Below are positions 60,157 to 64,000 of a stretch of DNA of 64,000 nt, piece by piece. A program made the translations under genes and the position numbers. This DNA comes from Planctomycetota bacterium (GTDB lineage: Bacteria; Planctomycetota; Phycisphaerae; UBA1845; PWPN01). The notes under the pieces are model-generated. The model made no database searches and was not told where the DNA came from. It saw nothing but the letters and a program-made list of their open reading frames with translations. The stretch is taken from the NCBI GenBank assembly GCA_022711465.1, contig JAKLEZ010000003.1:310001-374000 (forward strand), read 5' to 3'. The number at the start of each line of letters is the position of its first letter. Position 1 is the stretch's first letter.

Positions 60157-60395
60157 CGTCCACCCCCAATCTGGCGGCATCGTCGGCATCCCCCCGCGAT
60201 CCAGGCCTCCAGTCCCTGCCGTGACCAGCGGACCAGCGAGCCCAGCTTCACCGGACGCGGCATCAGCCCCGCGTCGGCCATCCGGTACACGTGTCGCGGC
60301 GAACAGCCGAGTAGTTCGGCCACCGCCTTGACGTCGAGCAGGCCAGCGTGGTCTCTCGAGGTCGTAGCGGTCTGTCCACGAGAAGCAGCATTCAT
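60153..60395 (-). CDS. AlpA/excisionase-like HTH protein
   Basis: An 80-residue winged-helix protein of the MerR/AlpA type: LLDVKAVAELLGCSPRHVYR, MADAGLMPRPVKLGSLVRWS, RQGLEAWIAGGC. Such proteins act as excisionases or activators of element genes. GCAGGAG lies 8 bases before the ATG at 60395. It is first in the tightly overlapped replication operon, and the inverted repeat at 60494-60578 lies just upstream, a natural binding region. Confidence 0.9.
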   Translation of the reverse strand: MNAASRGQTATTSRDHAGLLDVKAVAELLGCSPRHVYRMADAGLMPRPVKLGSLVRWSRQGLEAWIAGGCRRCRQIGGGR

Positions 60396-60493
60396 GTTTT
60401 ACACTCCTGCAGAGTCGAATAAGGGCGAGCACATTGCTCACCTGACCACTGGAGTATGGGGGCGAAAATGACACACAAACGTCGCCCACGGGA

Positions 60494-60578
60494 TTTGTCA
60501 CCGAGATTCTGCTTGCGGATGTCACAAAGCGCCTGTATTTGGCGGGCAAGAACACGCGACCAGAATCTCGGTGACAAA
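60494..60578. repeat. 18-bp perfect inverted repeat with related half-sites
   Basis: TTTGTCACCGAGATTCTG (60494-60511) and its exact complement (60561-60578) are 49 bases apart. Related TTTGTGAC is found on the minus strand at 60521-60528 and TTTGTCA at 60602-60608. The set lies between the 288-aa gene and the HTH-primase operon, where an origin, operator or excisionase site is expected. Confidence 0.8.
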
Positions 60579-60605
60579 CTGGTTTACCTGACGGGGATCG
60601 GTTTG

Positions 60606-61472
60606 TCAGTCGAGGTCGTTGCGGCGGCGGCGTTGCGAAGCCCAATTGCGGTACATCTGGAGACGCCTTAGATCGCACTCGTGATCATGGCAGAAATCCT
60701 TTTCATGTACGCCCGCCTCTTTGGCGCGCCTCCAAGCCGTAAGAAGGGCTTCACGTTCCTTTTGTTCGGCCTCAGTGATTCTCGGGCGTCCGCCCTTCTT
60801 GACGTGGCCGGTCTTCTGCGGTTTTGCGGTGTTCCCGTCCCTGGTCGGCGGCTCCTTCAAGACCTCCTCAACCGCCCTTTCGGTCAGCGGTTTGTCCTCG
60901 TCGTCTGCCCATGCCACGCGACTGGTCAAAGCCCCATAGGAGATCATCGCCTTGATGAGCCTGTAACCCGTGCGATTCGGCCATGGGTTGAAGCGCTGCC
61001 AGCCGTACCCATTCGCGCAGACGTCGTGGATGGCCGCCGCCAGTGCGAGGCGGTCAGCTTCGGAATCTGCAGAGAGTACAACGGGAGATCGTGATCGCTG
61101 CTTGCGACACGTCCATTGACGGACCCCGTGGCGGATCCGATCCACTAGCTCGGGTCTGCTGACGATGGCATCATGAAGACGGATGGCAGTGTCTTCGAGC
61201 CAATCCGGCGGCGTGGCCATGGTGCTAGGCAGGTGCTGCTTCATGCGTCCGGGATTCTGCGCAACTAGGCGCACCCGATCCTCGGCTTGCTGGGCGTACG
61301 ACCTGAATGGGTCGGGGCTTGAATTGAGTCGCCGTAGCACCAAGGCCTCTTTGACCAGCAAATAAACAAAGGATCGTAGAAAAAAACCGGCTTCCCCCGG
61401 GCGAGCTTCCGGATCGGGACATTGCTTGGAACTGGCGTATCGCTTCGCAGCAGGAGCACGGTTGCGCGGCAT
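60606..61472 (-). CDS. Unknown element protein with basic C-terminus
   Basis: 288 residues, no family recognised. The middle has LEDTAIRLHDAIVSRPELVD, AAIHDVCANGYGWQRFNPWP and NRTGYRLIKAMISYGALTSR. The end has GGRPRITEAEQKEREALLTAW, AGVHEKDFCHDHECDLRRLQ and WASQRRRRNDLD. His/Cys-containing and basic, it could bind DNA. Same strand as the replication operon, separated from it by 210 bases that hold the inverted repeats. The start is uncertain; internal Met codons exist. Confidence 0.6.
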   Translation of the reverse strand: MPRNRAPAAKRYASSKQCPDPEARPGEAGFFLRSFVYLLVKEALVLRRLNSSPDPFRSYAQQAEDRVRLVAQNPGRMKQHLPSTMATPPDWLEDTAIRLHDAIVSRPELVDRIRHGVRQWTCRKQRSRSPVVLSADSEADRLALAAAIHDVCANGYGWQRFNPWPNRTGYRLIKAMISYGALTSRVAWADDEDKPLTERAVEEVLKEPPTRDGNTAKPQKTGHVKKGGRPRITEAEQKEREALLTAWRRAKEAGVHEKDFCHDHECDLRRLQMYRNWASQRRRRNDLD

Positions 61473-61788
61473 CTGGTGTCCTCATGTCGGGCCGACCTTG
61501 ACGGCGCACCGGGGACACCAGTTGCGGCACACCATCAAGGTCGATCAGCCGGGAGCGACCCGGCCTGCCCAAGAAGAGACTACCACGCCGGGACGCGAAT
61601 ACAAACCGGGACTCCGGATTTGAACCGGTACTTCGTTTCGGGAGATGGAGACGGTGTAAGCAAAGCGCATATTTCGGCCGACAGAACGCGGGCAGCAGCT
61701 ATCTCCCCCTTGCCCCTGTCCCCCATTACTCGCGACGATCTCGGGGGATCCGCCGGTATCTCCTACGAAGAGAACCTCGACGCCTGCT
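61473..61788. other. Junction region between element and IS21 relic
   Basis: 316 bases without a gene. It contains a tRNA-like T-arm fragment on the minus strand (61608-61635) and nothing else that I can assign. Confidence 0.5.
61608..61635 (-). other. tRNA-like 3' fragment (T arm)
   Basis: On the minus strand CGAAG is followed by TACCGGTTCAAATCCGGAGT and CCC. The stem CCGG/CCGG encloses the B-box GGTTCAAATCC. No matching 5' acceptor half is found upstream, so it is not a whole tRNA. It may be the scar of an integration into a tRNA, or chance. Confidence 0.35.
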
Positions 61789-62496
61789 GTGACGGCTTGG
61801 GTGCGGGCCAACAGCCAGTTCCGCGTGACCGTGGACACCAACACCTATTCGGTTCCTGCCGAGTACGCCAGAGCGGCGTTGACCCTCAAGCTCTACCCGG
61901 ACCACCTGTGCCTGTACCATCAGGACAAGCTGATCGCCCGGCATGTTCGCTGCTACGACCGGGGGCGGGACTTCGAGGATCCCGATCACCCCCGAGCCCT
62001 GCTCCAGCAGCGTCGCCGGGCTCGCGATCAGAAGCTACTCCAGCGGCTGCTGTCGCTGACGCCCAGGGCCGAAGGGTTTTATCAAGGGCTCGCTGAGCGG
62101 CGGCTCAACGTCTTGCACCACGTCCGCCAGATCGTGGCCCTGGCCGAGATCTATGGGTCAGACCAAACCGCCCGAGCCGTCGAGGATGCCCTCGAGTTCC
62201 AGGCCTTCACCTGCGAGTACATTGCCAATCTGCTCGAGCAGCGGCAACGCATCCTGCCGGAGCCCGGGGCATTGCACCTGACCCGCCGACAGGACCTGCT
62301 GGACCTGGAACTGCCCGAGCCCAACCTGGGGCTCTACGACACCTCGCCGGCGTCACCGACCCAGGCTCCGCCGGAGGCTTCGCCGAGGCGAGAGCCCGAT
62401 GTGATCTCAGATTCGGCTGCCGAAGGCGAAGGCCCGAACCCGATTCCCAGAGAAAACCATGAGCCGCCGCAAGACCTGTGTCGCGAGTCCGGATGA
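61789..62496 (+). pseudogene. istA: IS21 transposase IstA, C-terminal fragment
   Basis: A 235-residue open frame that begins in the middle of the protein: ANSQFRVTVDTNTYSVPAEY, YPDHLCLYHQDKLIARHVRC and QIVALAEIYGSDQTARAVED are the IstA C-terminal region. The N-terminal HTH and the DDE catalytic domain are missing, so about 250-300 residues are lost at the left junction. The apparent GTG start is accidental. Confidence 0.82.
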
Positions 62497-62998
62497 TGAC
62501 CTGGGCCGACAACTGCAGCTCCTCAAACTGCCGTACATGCTGGGACACTTCGAGGAACTTGCCGGCTAGGCCGGCGCCCAGCAGTGGTCCCACGTGGAGT
62601 TCCTGGCCCGCCTGATCGAGGGCGAGGCCGCCCTGCGCCAGGACCGGGCCCGCCAGCGGCGGATCAAGCAGGCCCACTTCCCGGTCCTCAAGACCCTGGC
62701 ACAATTCGACTTCACCTGGCCGGCCAAGATCAACCGGTTGGCGGTCCAGAACCTCTTCCACTTGAAGTTAATCGAGGACCAGGCCAACGCCATTCTCATC
62801 GGCGGAGTGGGCCTTGGGAAAACGCACGCCGCCATCGCGTTGGGTCTGGCCGCCTGCCAGGCGGGCTATCGCGTCCGCTTCGCCACCGCCATCGACATCA
62901 TCAACGGCCTGTCCGCCGCCCAGAACACCGGACGGCTGGTCAAGGAACTCAAACGCTGCACCCGCCTGGAACTGCTGATCATCGACGAGTTAGGGTAG
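62459..62998 (+). pseudogene. istB: IS21 helper ATPase IstB, interrupted and truncated
   Basis: The frame from the ATG at 62459 reads LQLLKLPYMLGHFEELAG, then an in-frame TAG (62567-62569), then AQQWSHVEFLARLIEGEAAL. Walker A IGGVGLGKTHAAIALGL and the start of Walker B (LLIIDELG) are present. The protein then stops at 62998, losing the C-terminal third. Two independent lesions show that it is dead. Confidence 0.85.
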
Positions 62999-63211
62999 CC
63001 ACCACGTCACCTGTTTCGATAGCTGCCGTGGACCGTGGCTGAGCTGGCGGATCAGAGCCTGCCGGTTTGTGCCCAGGTGACTTCCTGCGCACGTATGGCC
63101 GCGTGGGTCCTGGACAGACGAAGCGGGTAAGGTGCTTGGGGGGCAGAATCAAGGCCTTCGCTCCACAAGGAACGTCGATTCCCAGCCCACCCGAACGGGG
63201 CGGAGGATGGC

Positions 63212-64000
63212 TTACCTCTTCTCCTCGCCTTCCCAGACCACCCGCAAGTCGTCGGAATACTGCTGCCGAATACCGTTGTCGGTGAGGATCTCCTCGGTGG
63301 CAGCCATGAACTCCGTCCGCCGGAAAACGAGAGCCTCGGCCATCCAGTCTGCGAAGCGGAACTCGATGAAATCGCCTGATGCAAGCCGGAGCATCTGGAC
63401 CAGATGGCGGAGGTTCTTCACGGGTACACCGTTAACATGGCTAACGGTGCAGCCGAAGACCTCGTCGTAACCCTTCTTTATCTTGTGGGGAAACATACGC
63501 GAGGTCACCAGGACCAGCTCTTCTCCTTCAAACGTCGGCCAATCGAACATGCGGGTGATCAAAGAACTTCCCCGGGCCTGCAGAATCATGCCGCCCTTTT
63601 CACCCATTCCCGCCAGAAACTCGTGCGTGGCAGGTGAAAACACAAGTGGGCCGCAGATGAAGTATGAGGGATACCGGCGATTAAGAGTCCCGACGACCCC
63701 TTTCCGTTCGCGCTCCACGGGCAGTTCCAGCTTCACAGGCTTGCCCTCACGAAACACCGTCAAGGGTACCGTTTCATTCTGGGCGAGTTTCGGGAGCAGA
63801 TAGTGAAACTTGACGCGAAGATCCTCGCGAACCTGGACTTTGCCCTCACTGTCGAGCGCCTGCTCGCCAATGTGTGTGATGACGTCCCATTCCTTGAGTG
63901 GATAGTTGGGGTCAAGCCGATGTGGATGCTCGATCATCACACCGCCGGTACCCGCAGCCAGACCAAGCCGGGCGCGCAGGGCCTCATTTTCCACCGTCTG
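63212..64000 (-). CDS. Deg-type protease, C-terminal PDZ part (5' end beyond window)
   Basis: The frame is still open at base 64000, so the real start and the trypsin-like domain lie outside. The visible 263 residues hold one PDZ domain with GGVMIEHPHRLDPNYPLKEW, DVITHIGEQALDSEGKVQVR and VPLTVFREGKPVKLELPVER. A second, PDZ_3-type domain follows (YPSYFICGPLVFSPATHEFL, LASGDFIEFRF). This arrangement is that of plant Deg9/Deg2-like and planctomycetal HtrA-like proteases. It is outside the mobile element and probably chromosomal. Confidence 0.82.
   Translation of the reverse strand, partial: QTVENEALRARLGLAAGTGGVMIEHPHRLDPNYPLKEWDVITHIGEQALDSEGKVQVREDLRVKFHYLLPKLAQNETVPLTVFREGKPVKLELPVERERKGVVGTLNRRYPSYFICGPLVFSPATHEFLAGMGEKGGMILQARGSSLITRMFDWPTFEGEELVLVTSRMFPHKIKKGYDEVFGCTVSHVNGVPVKNLRHLVQMLRLASGDFIEFRFADWMAEALVFRRTEFMAATEEILTDNGIRQQYSDDLRVVWEGEEKR

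Larger units (their letters stand above)
55239..61472. mobile_element. Integrated element at tRNA-Arg
   Basis: A run of minus-strand genes (unknown protein, AlpA-like HTH, primase-helicase, TubC_N-like, XRE-like, integrase) starts exactly at tRNA-Arg. Gene junctions overlap by 4 bases, and by eye the base composition is lower in GC than the chromosome around it. The left end is fixed by the tRNA. The right end is uncertain: I found no second copy of the tRNA 3' part up to 64000, and an IS21 relic adjoins at 61.8 kb. Confidence 0.75.
61789..62998 (+). mobile_element. Decayed IS21-family element
   Basis: IstA C-terminal part and an IstB piece in the usual order, both broken. No terminal repeats were identified, and the element cannot move on its own. 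Confidence 0.8.

Noticed and set aside
62567..62569. Programmed read-through of the TAG in istB
   Set aside because: The gene is also truncated downstream and istA is broken, so simple decay is enough.
60400..64000. Second att copy of the tRNA-Arg 3' end
   Set aside because: Searched by eye for pieces such as TTCGACTCCTGCGCGG; none found.
1..64000. CRISPR array or rRNA operon
   Set aside because: No regularly spaced direct repeats and no rRNA sequence seen.

Overview
The window reads as a piece of a high-GC chromosome from a planctomycete, most like the Phycisphaerae side of the phylum. This is inferred from gene style, not from a marker gene. The signs are a pseudopilin with a G/FTLIE methylation site, Tat-secreted Gfo/Idh/MocA oxidoreductases, a small CxxC-zinc-ribbon membrane protein, several large secreted glycosidase-like proteins (GH51-, GH123/DUF4091- and unassigned TIM-barrel types), ParB with canonical parS sites, and a tyrosine integrase whose 3' end lies inside a tRNA. 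Most of the window is ordinary core and carbohydrate-scavenging chromosome.

Layout. 1-1.4 kb (-): sugar ABC importer ATPase, cut by the window edge, overlapping a small helix-hairpin-helix gene. 1.6-8.0 kb (+): tightly coupled operon of sugar porter, MEDS/multi-PAS histidine kinase, double-receiver response regulator and an Mpo1-like protein. 7.9-9.8 kb (-): thioredoxin-reductase-like FNR and a pseudopilin. 9.8-11.1 kb: two parS sites and parB, with no parA. 11.2-20.6 kb: Tat-type Gfo/Idh/MocA, HEAT protein, aldo/keto reductase, zinc-ribbon membrane protein, nucleotidyltransferase-HD protein, GH51-like glycosidase, second Gfo/Idh/MocA. 20.7-31.3 kb: metK, DUF4432, large secreted protein, panB plus GT2, CdsZ-type protein, lipoprotein, tsaB, alpha/beta hydrolase. 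31.5-39.5 kb: GH123-like lipoprotein, lone CBM48 protein, tRNA-Leu(GAG), FKBP, two-gene ABC-2 exporter, gnd. 40-46.9 kb: acs with an OFA-type carrier, NTF2-like membrane protein, dus, DedA, YkgJ-type protein.

47.0-53.0 kb (+) is the most coherent and unusual block. A Fur/PerR-type regulator overlaps a di-heme cytochrome c peroxidase, followed by a Tat-exported metallophosphoesterase, a mono-heme cytochrome, rubrerythrin, and an FAD oxidoreductase with an N-terminal rubredoxin-like zinc/iron knuckle. Together they look like a peroxide/oxygen defence unit with an envelope half (peroxidase, cytochrome, phosphoesterase) and a cytoplasmic half (rubrerythrin plus its probable reductase).

55.2-61.5 kb is an integrated element at tRNA-Arg(ACG). 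Its leftward genes are an unknown 288-aa protein, an 18-bp inverted repeat with related half-sites, an AlpA-like HTH protein, an AEP primase-PriCT-DUF3987 helicase, a TubC_N-like protein, an XRE repressor-like protein behind a near-consensus promoter, and the integrase, which ends inside the tRNA. A decayed IS21-type element (61.8-63.0 kb) and the C-terminal half of a Deg-type PDZ protease close the window. No second att copy was found in the window.
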